Positions 1 to 7,252 of a DNA stretch of 64,000 nt are shown one piece after another. Both the position numbers and the translations under genes were made by a program. The number at the start of each line of letters is the position of its first letter. The stretch's first letter is position 1. Source of the stretch: Candidatus Marsarchaeota G2 archaeon ECH_B_1. Lineage in GTDB: Archaea; Thermoproteota; Thermoprotei_A; Marsarchaeales; Marsarchaeaceae. The stretch spans positions 61,540-125,539 of the forward strand of contig NEXG01000004.1 in the NCBI GenBank assembly GCA_003019535.1, read 5' to 3'. The notes beneath the pieces are model-generated. The model searched no databases. It was not told the origin of the DNA and worked only from the letters and a program-made list of their open reading frames with translations.

Positions 1-614
1 TGTATGCTCGCCAGCGGGTTACTTGGACACACAATTATCATATGTGCTGAATTGATTGCCTCAATAACTCCGGGTGCTGGCTCCGCGTCATCAGCGCCAA
101 CAAACCTCAAACCGTCGATGGGGATGCTGAATCTGTGCTTCACATAATACTCTTCGAATGTAATCCACCCATCAAGTGTGTGAACCTGTGTAACGAGTTC
201 GTTGTCCGTTGCGGGTATAATCTTCGACTTAACCCCGAATTTGACCCTGATTATATCAGTCACTCGACTCAACGGGTACCCCCTCTTCATAAGATGCGTC
301 CTGAATATGCATGTTGCGAAGTCACGGTCACCCAAATTGAACCATTCGGCATCCTCCAAACCCAGAAGCCTCAGACCATCCCTCACTTGGAAGCCCTCAC
401 CTCTAAGTCCCCACCCACGCTCATCATCCCACAAATCAGCCAGCGCATATGTAACTATGTCTATGTCTGGTGCAACGTAAAGCCCGAAGACCCAAAGATT
501 ATCACCCACATTACCTATTATATATAATGAGTCGGCTTCAACAACACGCGTAAGGCCTCTTAGGAATTTTGCAGCCCCAACACCTCCAGCTAGGGCTACT
601 ATTCTTTTAGTCAT
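1..614 (-). CDS. cofD: CofD, 2-phospho-L-lactate transferase (partial, 3' end off window)
   Basis: The minus-strand frame is open from an ATG at 614 to the window edge, giving about 204 residues without a stop. The N-terminus reads MTKRIVALAGGVGAAKFLRG, followed by GNVGDN, a GLYVAPDIDIV stretch, ERGWGLRGEGF and WFNLGDRDFAT; these are the conserved blocks of the CofD family in the right order. CofD joins a phospholactyl or phosphoenolpyruvyl group to Fo during coenzyme F420 synthesis in the cytoplasm. The C-terminal third lies outside the window. It is divergent from the thiolase/DUF35 run. An FbiB-like nitroreductase at 4216 and an F420-type LLM enzyme at 40213 support F420 use in this organism. 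Family assignment is firm; the true donor substrate is not determined by sequence alone. Confidence 0.93.
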   Translation of the reverse strand, partial: MTKRIVALAGGVGAAKFLRGLTRVVEADSLYIIGNVGDNLWVFGLYVAPDIDIVTYALADLWDDERGWGLRGEGFQVRDGLRLLGLEDAEWFNLGDRDFATCIFRTHLMKRGYPLSRVTDIIRVKFGVKSKIIPATDNELVTQVHTLDGWITFEEYYVKHRFSIPIDGLRFVGADDAEPAPGVIEAINSAHMIIVCPSNPLASI

Positions 615-943
615 AAACAGACTCTCCATATAACAACTATTAGGTTTAGCTTTCTAGTAAACGTAGGAGTGAACGGTATTCTGGTTTTTACCTTTGAGAA
701 TTTATTAGTTATTAAAGTGCTAAATACGGTAATGGGATAATTGTGACAGTATCACATTTATAACCATAATACTTCTTTGGGTACAGCCTACGCTTTAATT
801 TTCGCATTGATACCCAAACCTCAAAGCTCAACAATCCCTATTAATCAAATGGTGCCCATTATAGTACAATTATTATTCGATGAGAATTAGTGCATATAGA
901 AAGGCTTTTAGACACGTGTTAAAACTTGAAATTGTGATTTTGG
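615..943. promoter_or_regulatory. Divergent intergenic region with palindrome and TATA-like sites
   Basis: This 329-bp spacer separates cofD from the thiolase-fold operon and has no credible ORF. It contains a perfect short palindrome, TGTGA-CAGTA-TCACA, at 742-756, directly followed by a TATA-like TTTATAA at about 757-763. A second TATA-like element, GCATATAG near 893-900, sits about 45 bp before the TTG start at 944 and is a better candidate promoter for the operon. The palindrome could be an operator, but no regulator is identified. Confidence 0.4.
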
Positions 944-2086
944 TTGACTAAGGTTGCCATAATCGGTGTGGGCTACTCTGGTTACGCCCCGTTGACGCCG
1001 CACATGTCTTTTAAGGAGATGATGTTCGAGGCCTCCAAGCGTGCGTATACTGATGCGGGGATAAATCCGCGCACGGATGTGGGTAGCTTTATATGCTGTG
1101 AAGAGGACCTGTGGGAGGGTATAAGTATAACAGATGAGTACGTACCAGACCAGTTGGGAGGCGCGCAGAGAGCCGTGTGCACGGTGAGTGATGATGGACT
1201 CGTGGGGCTCATAAACGGCTACATGCAGATAAAGTCGGGTTTGACTGATGTGGTAGTGGTTGAATCCCACTCCAAACTCTCGAACGTGCTATCACAGGGC
1301 GACGTGACGAGGATGAGTTTTGAACCATACTATGAGAGACCGTTCCTCACTGCGGAGACGGCTGTGGCCCTAGAGATGAGAAGATACATGTTCGAACGTG
1401 AACTCGATGATGATATACCAGCCATGGTTGTGGCGAAGAACAAGAAGAATGGTCTAGGTAACCCCCGTGCACCATACTCTGCGATACTAAGCATGGATGA
1501 GGTACTTTCCTCACCCATGGTGTGCGAGCCGCTTAGAAAGGCTCACATCCCCGAGCCAGCGGATGGGTGCTCTGTGACCGTGCTAGCATCAGAAGAAAAG
1601 GCGAGAATACTGGTGGACCAACCAGTTTGGATACGAGGCGTCGGCTGGTTTTCGGATACTCCATGGGTTTCTCAGCGTGATTTCTCTAAGGCGGTTTATG
1701 CTGAGGGCTCTTCGAAGATGGCTTACAAAATGGCTGGAGTGAATACTCCGGCTAAACACTTCGACTTCATAGAGGTTGATGACTCTTACGGTTACAAGGA
1801 GTTACAGCACTTGGAGGCGCTTGGAGTATACACGAAGGAGAACATAAAGAGAGCTGTAGAGGTGGGTGAGACAGACTTGAGGGGACCACTACCTGTGAAT
1901 CCGAGCGGCGGCAAGATTAGTCTGGGCGACATGGTGGAAGCTAACGGCCTTGTGAGGGTGGTCGAAGCAGTGCTCACACTGCGCGGCCAAGGTCCCAGGT
2001 CGCTTAGGGGTGCCAAACACGCTCTTGTTCAGAGCTGGCGTGGGCCGCCCACCGCGAGTGGGTCAACCGTCATATTGGAGGTGTGA
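944..2086 (+). CDS. Thiolase-fold protein (lipid-transfer/SCP-x type), probably not a standard thiolase
   Basis: This 380-residue protein starts at TTG 944 (MTKVAIIGVGYSGY). The overall pattern is that of the SCP-x-like thiolase family: N-terminal GVGYSG, a KSGLTDVVVV strand-turn, a conserved EMRRYMF region, and a C-terminal NPSGG motif. The usual catalytic residues do not align. Where thiolases have a nucleophilic Cys before a small-residue turn, this protein reads CTVSDDG, with Cys79 displaced by about three residues; the GHP motif near the C-terminus is GDM. It is the first gene of a tight run with a paralogue and two DUF35 proteins, so it probably works in a thiolase-fold/DUF35 complex. 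Ltp2-ChsH2 aldolases, which lack the thiolase residues, are one precedent. The reaction is unknown. Confidence 0.82.
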   Translation: MTKVAIIGVGYSGYAPLTPHMSFKEMMFEASKRAYTDAGINPRTDVGSFICCEEDLWEGISITDEYVPDQLGGAQRAVCTVSDDGLVGLINGYMQIKSGLTDVVVVESHSKLSNVLSQGDVTRMSFEPYYERPFLTAETAVALEMRRYMFERELDDDIPAMVVAKNKKNGLGNPRAPYSAILSMDEVLSSPMVCEPLRKAHIPEPADGCSVTVLASEEKARILVDQPVWIRGVGWFSDTPWVSQRDFSKAVYAEGSSKMAYKMAGVNTPAKHFDFIEVDDSYGYKELQHLEALGVYTKENIKRAVEVGETDLRGPLPVNPSGGKISLGDMVEANGLVRVVEAVLTLRGQGPRSLRGAKHALVQSWRGPPTASGSTVILEV

Positions 2087-2092
2087 TAAGGG

Positions 2093-3250
2093 ATGCGGCG
2101 TGTTGCCGTTGTGGGCGCTGGCATGACACTCTTCAGGCATAGGATGCTTGAGACTGGGAAGGAGATGGCCTTCGAGGCTTCTAGGATGGCCTTGGACCAA
2201 GCGGGTTTGGATATTAAGGATGTGGATAGCGTTGTGCTTGGCTCAGCGCCCGATGCCTTCGACGGTGTCCACATGAAGGGTGAATACTTGCTGGACGGTG
2301 CGGGGGGTACGCGTAAGCCCTACACACGTGTGTTCGTTGGTGGCGGTACTGGGGTTTTCGTACCCATCGCCGCGTGGTGGCAGGTTGCATCAGGTGTAGC
2401 GGACATAGTGCTCGTAGTGGGTGAGGAGAAGATGTCCCCGCTTCTACCACACCCGCAGTACGCGTTCTGGAGCATCTTTGACCCGATACTCGAAAGACCG
2501 CTCGGAGTCACCCTGCTATGGATATTCTCACTCGAGATGCGAAGGTACATGCACGTCTACAACGTGAGCGAGGAGGACATAGCTTTGGTAGCGGTTAAGA
2601 ACAAGAGGAACGCACTCGACCATCCAGCAGCTCAACTAGCCGCCAACATCACTGTGGATGATGTACTCAAGTCTGAGCCTATATGCTGGCCGGTCAAAAG
2701 ATTGGATGTGAGTCCCACCTCGGATGGAGCTGCGGCCGTTGTGCTAGCAAGTGAGGATGTTGCAAGAAGGATAACGGATGACCCCGTTTGGATTACCGGT
2801 GTTGGGTGGAACGTTGACTCGACATATTGGACAAACCGCGACCTCTGCTACCCAGAATACCTTGAAAAGGCGGCCAACATGGCTTACAGAATGGCGCATA
2901 TAAGCGACCCCAAAAAAGAGATAGACTTCGCTGAAGTATACGACCCCTTCGACTATAAGGAGCTTCACCACATGGAGGGATTGCAGCTTGCCCGAAGAGG
3001 GGAGGCGCCAAAGCTCACCCGGGAGGGGGTTACTCAACGTGACGGTGACCTTCCAATAAACCCGAGTGGCGGACTTCTCGGGGTGGGTAATCCCATAGCC
3101 GCCGCGGGTATGATGAAGATAGCGGAAGTCTTCTGGCAGCTTAGAGGCGAAGCGGGTAAGCGTCAAGTCAAGAAGCCTGTTAGGAGAGGCTTAGCACAAG
3201 CGTGGGGTGACCTTATGCAGGTCGGTACCGTAGTGATCATGGAGAGGTGA
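2093..3250 (+). CDS. Thiolase-fold protein, paralogue of the upstream gene, catalytic residues missing
   Basis: This 385-residue paralogue starts at ATG 2093, six bases after the upstream stop. It shares the GAGMT start block, the ASGVADIVLVVGEEKMS segment, LEMRRYMHVY, and NPSGG. At the place of the nucleophilic cysteine it reads FVGGGTG (about residues 81-87), and the C-terminal GHP motif is GNP, so both residues used for thiolysis or Claisen condensation appear to be absent. The region that carries His in SCP-x proteins reads EVYDPFDYKE. Two differently degenerate paralogues side by side suggest a heteromeric assembly with the two DUF35 proteins that follow. Family membership is clear; the function is inferred only as acyl-CoA related. 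Confidence 0.82.
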   Translation: MRRVAVVGAGMTLFRHRMLETGKEMAFEASRMALDQAGLDIKDVDSVVLGSAPDAFDGVHMKGEYLLDGAGGTRKPYTRVFVGGGTGVFVPIAAWWQVASGVADIVLVVGEEKMSPLLPHPQYAFWSIFDPILERPLGVTLLWIFSLEMRRYMHVYNVSEEDIALVAVKNKRNALDHPAAQLAANITVDDVLKSEPICWPVKRLDVSPTSDGAAAVVLASEDVARRITDDPVWITGVGWNVDSTYWTNRDLCYPEYLEKAANMAYRMAHISDPKKEIDFAEVYDPFDYKELHHMEGLQLARRGEAPKLTREGVTQRDGDLPINPSGGLLGVGNPIAAAGMMKIAEVFWQLRGEAGKRQVKKPVRRGLAQAWGDLMQVGTVVIMER

Positions 3251-3256
3251 ATATGA

Positions 3257-3766
3257 ATGGAGAGTAAGAAAACGCTACCGGGAACCCCCATAACGGGCGC
3301 CGAGTGGGAGAATGAAGTGTACTCATTTAGAAAGCACAGCGTCCAGCTCAGATATGCTTGGGACGCGGGGTCGGCTGTAAGCGGTTTCTTAGAAGGCCTC
3401 AAAGAAGGCAGAATTCTGGGCCGCAGGTGTAATCGGTGCATGAGGGTTCTTGTTCCCCCCCGCGCATTCTGTGAAAGGTGTTTTAGGTCCACGGATGAGT
3501 GGGTCGAGGTAAAAGACACTGGGAAAATAAACACTTACAGTGTTTCCTACGTTAACAATGATGCCAGCAGAAGAGACAAGCCGCTCATAGTTGCGGTAAT
3601 AGAGATAGATGGGGCGTCCCCAGGCATGGGTTTCCTGCACGTGCTTGGCGAAGTCGAGCCGTCGAAGGTGCATGTCGACATGAAGGTTAAGGCTGTTTGG
3701 AAGCCTAGGGATGAGAGGGTTGGCGCAATAACGGATATAAAATACTTCAAGCCATTGGAGGTGTAG
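3257..3766 (+). CDS. DUF35 OB-fold acyl-CoA-associated protein with zinc ribbon
   Basis: This 169-residue protein has an N-terminal helical segment, a rubredoxin-like zinc ribbon with Cys58, Cys61, Cys72 and Cys75, then a beta-rich OB-fold. That is the standard DUF35 (COG1545) layout. Known DUF35 proteins bind acyl-CoA and bridge thiolase-fold enzymes, for example in the archaeal thiolase/HMG-CoA synthase complex and in Ltp2-ChsH2. It starts at ATG 3257 just after the second thiolase-fold gene, with AGGTG a short distance upstream. The N-terminal extension before the ribbon (about 45 residues) is typical of the family. It is probably the partner of one of the two thiolase-fold proteins. Confidence 0.88.
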   Translation: MESKKTLPGTPITGAEWENEVYSFRKHSVQLRYAWDAGSAVSGFLEGLKEGRILGRRCNRCMRVLVPPRAFCERCFRSTDEWVEVKDTGKINTYSVSYVNNDASRRDKPLIVAVIEIDGASPGMGFLHVLGEVEPSKVHVDMKVKAVWKPRDERVGAITDIKYFKPLEV

Positions 3767-3769
3767 AGA

Positions 3770-4219
3770 ATGTCTCTCCCAGATGGTCTAAGAAACACCT
3801 CCCAAGCGAAAAACTGGGTGGATAGTTTACCCCTCAGTTATAAGTATTCGGCTGGAGTGAGCGGTCAGCGGTTCGCGGAGGGACTAAAGCAGGGTAAAAT
3901 ACTCGGCTCTAAATGTAGTAAGTGCGGCGAAACATTTTTACCCCCCAGCCTATACTGCCCGAACTGCTTTGTGTACTCTTCTGAATACGTGGAGATACCA
4001 CCATACGGCGAGATATATAGCTTCGCAGAAGCTGACGGCAAGGCGATCGCGCTAATAAGGTTTCAGGGCGTAACCGGCGGCCTTATACATGTCGTTAAAA
4101 GACCAAGTGCGGGAAAACTGAAGATAGGGCTACGGGTGTCGGCGGTATTCAGGCCAGCCGAGCAGCGTAAGGGTGACTTGACAGATATAGAGTTCTTCGA
4201 GATTAGGCCACATACATGA
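3770..4219 (+). CDS. Second DUF35 OB-fold protein with zinc ribbon
   Basis: This 149-residue paralogue of the previous gene carries the same layout: helical N-terminus, zinc ribbon with Cys49, Cys52, Cys63 and Cys66, and an OB-fold ending in LTDIEFFE. It begins three bases after the previous stop and overlaps the next gene by four bases, so the five genes are almost certainly co-transcribed. The matching numbers, two thiolase-fold proteins and two DUF35 proteins, suggest one or two defined complexes. No HMG-CoA synthase lies beside them, unlike the mevalonate-pathway complex of many archaea. Confidence 0.87.
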   Translation: MSLPDGLRNTSQAKNWVDSLPLSYKYSAGVSGQRFAEGLKQGKILGSKCSKCGETFLPPSLYCPNCFVYSSEYVEIPPYGEIYSFAEADGKAIALIRFQGVTGGLIHVVKRPSAGKLKIGLRVSAVFRPAEQRKGDLTDIEFFEIRPHT

Positions 4220-4833
4220 AAGCGGAACTAATACTCTCCACTATAGCGAGTAGAAGGACAACCAGGTTCTACCTTAATACACCGGTGCCCAAGGAACTAG
4301 TAGATAAGGTGCTAGAGGCAGCTAGAAGTGCCCCCTCTGCACACAACTCCCAACCATGGGTTTTCTATCTGATTGAAACCCCCGCTGTGAGGTTGAAGCT
4401 TGTGGATGAAATGGTTGACGAATGGGATCGAGCAATGCGAACCGACGGTAGGCCGAGGGAACTCATTGAGAAGACGAAGCTAAAATTCACCCACAGATTC
4501 AGCAAGGCGCCTGTGTTGATCGTGGCGTGTGTGAACCATGGGGCACTCTACTATGAGCGATACGCCGACATCCACAGGAAAACGCTTGAAGGAATACTCG
4601 GACACCACAGTCTCGCCGCCGCCATAGAGAACATGCTGCTCGCAGCCCACGCGTTAGGGCTGGGGTCGTGCTGGTACAGCGCCCCCCTCTTCTGCTCTGA
4701 GCGCGTCAAAAAAGCGCTTGACATGAAGGGTGAGCTTGAGCCAGCGGCCCTAATAACAATGGGTTACCCTTCAAAGAGGGAACACAAAGATAAGCTTCTT
4801 AGACCAAGTGAGCAGGTGGTCATCCGGGTGTAA
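4216..4833 (+). CDS. Nitroreductase-family protein resembling the FbiB C-terminal domain
   Basis: This 205-residue protein has the FMN-binding nitroreductase signature RRTTRFY at the N-terminus, APSAHNSQPWVFY, and a C-terminal GLGSCWYSAPLFC followed by MGYPS. The pattern of SAHNSQPW, an MRTDG-containing insert, KAPVLIVAC and SCWYSAPLFC is close to what I know of the FbiB C-terminal domain, the FMN enzyme that reduces dehydro-F420-0 in mycobacteria. cofD lies in the same locus at 1-614, which fits such a role. It overlaps the upstream DUF35 gene by four bases, so an alternative is a flavin reductase serving that operon. The family call is firm, the F420 role is inference. Confidence 0.85.
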   Translation: MKAELILSTIASRRTTRFYLNTPVPKELVDKVLEAARSAPSAHNSQPWVFYLIETPAVRLKLVDEMVDEWDRAMRTDGRPRELIEKTKLKFTHRFSKAPVLIVACVNHGALYYERYADIHRKTLEGILGHHSLAAAIENMLLAAHALGLGSCWYSAPLFCSERVKKALDMKGELEPAALITMGYPSKREHKDKLLRPSEQVVIRV

Positions 4834-4874
4834 CGCAAAAAACCTGATAAGAAGGACAAACATCGCCCTTTACC

Positions 4875-4933
4875 GTAGACCCAAATTTGTTTTTGACGCT
4901 GATTGCGCCCAGAGCATGAATTTTTGGGTCTAC
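4875..4933. repeat. Inverted repeat between convergent genes
   Basis: GTAGACCCAAA at 4875-4885 is exactly complementary to TTTGGGTCTAC at 4923-4933. The loop is 37 bases. It lies in the 124-bp gap between the convergent nitroreductase and MBL genes, where a hairpin could end both transcripts; it could also be the relic of a small element. Confidence 0.55.
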
Positions 4934-4957
4934 CGTTCATGGCGGGGAGGAGGTCAG

Positions 4958-5863
4958 TTAGGTTTTATACCCGTTTTTAACACCCATCTTCTTTTGTTGG
5001 AAGTCGAGCATTCCACGTATATCCATGAGTATTAGACTGCGTAGGTATTCATCCTTGAGTAAGGGGGTGATTGGTAGACGCTTAGATAGCTGCTCAAGGA
5101 TCACATCGGTTCCCCAGGAATCCAAAACAGCTTGCTTGGTTACCTCGAACCAAACGTCGAATCCTTCATCGATTAGCCTGAATACCTCATCCACATTAGC
5201 CGAGTAACCGTAGTGTGGGAAGCACACCGCGTCGATTTTCAGCTTTTTTATCTTACCAATCGTAGCAATAGCCAGATCGTAGTCATAAGTAGGTGGAGGA
5301 GTTGTTGGCCAAACAAACCTTGTCGCACCACTGTCAATATAGATTCCTAGCGCATCGCCAGAGAAGAGCACACGGCTATCTTCGAGGTACCACACCGCTG
5401 AGTGGGGCGCGTGGCCGGGTGCACCTATAAGCCTCACTGTTAGGCTACCTATATTAACAGCTTCGCCATCCTTGAAACCCACAAGGTTATTCGGGGGTGT
5501 GGGCCTGATGTCACCCCAAACATCATAAACACTTCCCAACGCCTCCCGAGCCGACCCCGCGAGTCTAGAGGGATCCACTAAATGCTTGTAACCCCTCTCA
5601 TACACGCCAACCCTTAAGTCTGGGTATAACTCAACAGCCCTCCACGCGCCTCCCGCATGGTCGAGGTGAACGTGTGATACAAGCGACCAGCCCAGCCTCC
5701 CAGTGTCCAGCTGTGAGGCAGCCCTACTAAGATACTCCTCTACTAGTTTGGACGGACCGGTTTCGATTATGGCCGCCTCCGATCCACCGTCAACCAAATA
5801 ACCCACTAACACTCTGGGCTTACCCAAACCTCCTAGAAAAGTCACATTATCAGGTAGACTCAT
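4958..5863 (-). CDS. MBL-fold metallo-hydrolase
   Basis: This 301-residue protein has the metallo-beta-lactamase zinc motif His64-x-His66-x-Asp68-His69 (HVHLDHAGG), a GHAPHS segment with the third metal His, SGDALG with the bridging Asp, and a late FPHYG. This is a complete two-metal MBL active site. The ATG at 5863 starts MSLPDNVTFLG, which leads straight into the first strands. No N-terminal signal or extra domain is seen. The C-terminal 90 residues are helical and include a site-specific extension. Substrates in this subfamily include thioesters, lactones and glutathione conjugates; which applies here is not visible. It converges on the nitroreductase gene. Confidence 0.85.
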   Translation of the reverse strand: MSLPDNVTFLGGLGKPRVLVGYLVDGGSEAAIIETGPSKLVEEYLSRAASQLDTGRLGWSLVSHVHLDHAGGAWRAVELYPDLRVGVYERGYKHLVDPSRLAGSAREALGSVYDVWGDIRPTPPNNLVGFKDGEAVNIGSLTVRLIGAPGHAPHSAVWYLEDSRVLFSGDALGIYIDSGATRFVWPTTPPPTYDYDLAIATIGKIKKLKIDAVCFPHYGYSANVDEVFRLIDEGFDVWFEVTKQAVLDSWGTDVILEQLSKRLPITPLLKDEYLRSLILMDIRGMLDFQQKKMGVKNGYKT

Positions 5864-5915
5864 TTAATAACACCAACAGACCGGGCACCTTTTTAGCTAA
5901 CTTCCCCCCTACCCA

Positions 5916-6192
5916 GAGGAGGAAACTTCTAGCCTCAGCCACTAGGCTCTGTCCCCTCCCACGGAGGGCAACAGAGTCCTTCCTACATATGACCACGGGC
6001 ATTGATTTCCCGCTTCACACATCACGGGTACGGGTAAACCTAGGACAGGATACTCTTAAGTTTTCCCATTCTCAACGGATGGTGGCGGATAACCGTTTCC
6101 CCCGCCAGGAGACAACGCTCACCACCCCCAATCCGGGCAGCCTCTCTCAACGATGGGTAAAGATAAAAAGCCTCTACGCTTAGAGACCATCC
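5916..6192 (+). ncRNA. Candidate structured RNA (RNase P RNA-like motifs, unproven)
   Basis: The 561-bp stretch 5864-6424 has no credible gene but its first part is rich in pairing. CTCTGT/ACAGAG (5947-5952 with 5971-5976) encloses CCCTCC/GGAGGG (5954-5959 with 5963-5968). GGATGGT (6077-6083) can pair with ACCATCC (6186-6192) around an inner GGCGG/CCGCC hairpin (6084-6088 with 6102-6106). Read on the plus strand, GAGGAAAC (5919-5926), GCAACAGAG (5968-5976) and GGGTAAACC (about 6032-6040) occur in the order and rough spacing of conserved RNase P RNA blocks. I could not find a convincing P4 helix or the 3' block, so identity and strand are uncertain. From 6240 to 6424 the sequence is AT-rich; a TTAAATATA-like element reading on the minus strand lies near 6275-6287. 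Confidence 0.3.
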
Positions 6193-6424
6193 TTACACCC
6201 CCACTAATTTGGACACCTCTTTTAATCCCCGACGTATCCAAAAATTCCTACTCTAGACCTGAATATAGTTGAATATGTATATTTAACCCAATCTTAGGGG
6301 TAAGGTTTCGGAAACCCTGTAAGGCGTAGGGACTCGTAGGAGTAAAACTTTTTGTGCTCCAAAAGGTTATCTAAATTGCATCATGACGTTTAGAATAAGG
6401 TTTAATGCACGGGTGTAATACGCC

Positions 6425-7252
6425 TTGAGACTAGCCGTAGTGGTCGTCTCACCCAACCCGGAGGCTGTGAGTAGGGTTAGGGCTGTGCTAGCAGTATCCA
6501 AGGTTCTCCCAGGCCTCGAGCTAGTGGAGTGCGACGTGATAGACAAAGGGTTCGTGACACACCTGTTCACACCAACCTACGCTGCAGTAGCGTCACCCCA
6601 TGTGCTCAGCGACGCCTCATCACAGCTTAACGACCTATCCCAGAAGTATGATAGAGTTATATTTCTCAGGGGAGACAATGACTCAGGCACAGTGGAACAC
6701 AGCCTCCTACACGAGCTTGGACACGTGTCCTATCAGCAACGCTACCCCGAAAAGGTAAGGGATAGGCAAGCATTCTACCAACGGGTTAGGGAGGCGGTTA
6801 ACTCAAATAACAAGCTCTCATACCTATTAGCCAAGGCGTACACGTTTACGGAGAGCAACCCAAAAGCGAGGGTGCTGCTAGGTCTAGAGGCGGACGAGCT
6901 CTACTCGAACAGGTTCGCCTACCAGTACAACACGGATAAGAGCGCCTACACAAACCTAGTGAACAGGGAGCTGCAAATAGCTGTTAAGGCTTGGAGCAAG
7001 CTGGATGGGTACTTCGATGCGGCTTTCCACATGGTTGTGATGGATCTGTACACTAGGGTTACGGGTCAGAGCTGGCTCGATAGCCTACCCTACAGGTTGA
7101 GGTGGATGCTGCCATACACCACCAAAATCGTCGATGCGGTCGATAGAGAGGACCACAAAGCACTCTTTGGAAGGCAGCTAATGCTGTTTAACGCGCTTAA
7201 TTCCTGGGTTGAATTAACAGAGGATGAAGTAATGGGCATCCTCTCAGTCTAG
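6425..7252 (+). CDS. Orphan zincin-type putative metallopeptidase
   Basis: This 275-residue protein contains His96-Glu97-Leu-Gly-His100, the HExxH zinc motif of zincins, and about 55 residues on a LEADELYSNRFA segment that could give the third ligand (Glu155) as in gluzincins. No signal peptide is clear; the N-terminus MRLAVVVVSPNPEA is a short strand. I do not recognise the family outside the motif. The TTG start at 6425 is taken because no ATG lies between it and conserved-looking sequence. It ends in overlap with the convergent methyltransferase gene (four bases). A peptidase role is inferred only from the motif. Confidence 0.7.
   Translation: MRLAVVVVSPNPEAVSRVRAVLAVSKVLPGLELVECDVIDKGFVTHLFTPTYAAVASPHVLSDASSQLNDLSQKYDRVIFLRGDNDSGTVEHSLLHELGHVSYQQRYPEKVRDRQAFYQRVREAVNSNNKLSYLLAKAYTFTESNPKARVLLGLEADELYSNRFAYQYNTDKSAYTNLVNRELQIAVKAWSKLDGYFDAAFHMVVMDLYTRVTGQSWLDSLPYRLRWMLPYTTKIVDAVDREDHKALFGRQLMLFNALNSWVELTEDEVMGILSV

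Noticed and set aside
135..527. 130-codon plus-strand ORF at the window start
   Set aside because: It is antisense to the open CofD frame, which carries the conserved family motifs.
5989..6183. 64-codon plus-strand ORF
   Set aside because: It lies across the paired noncoding region, has no recognisable family and lacks the codon style of neighbouring genes.
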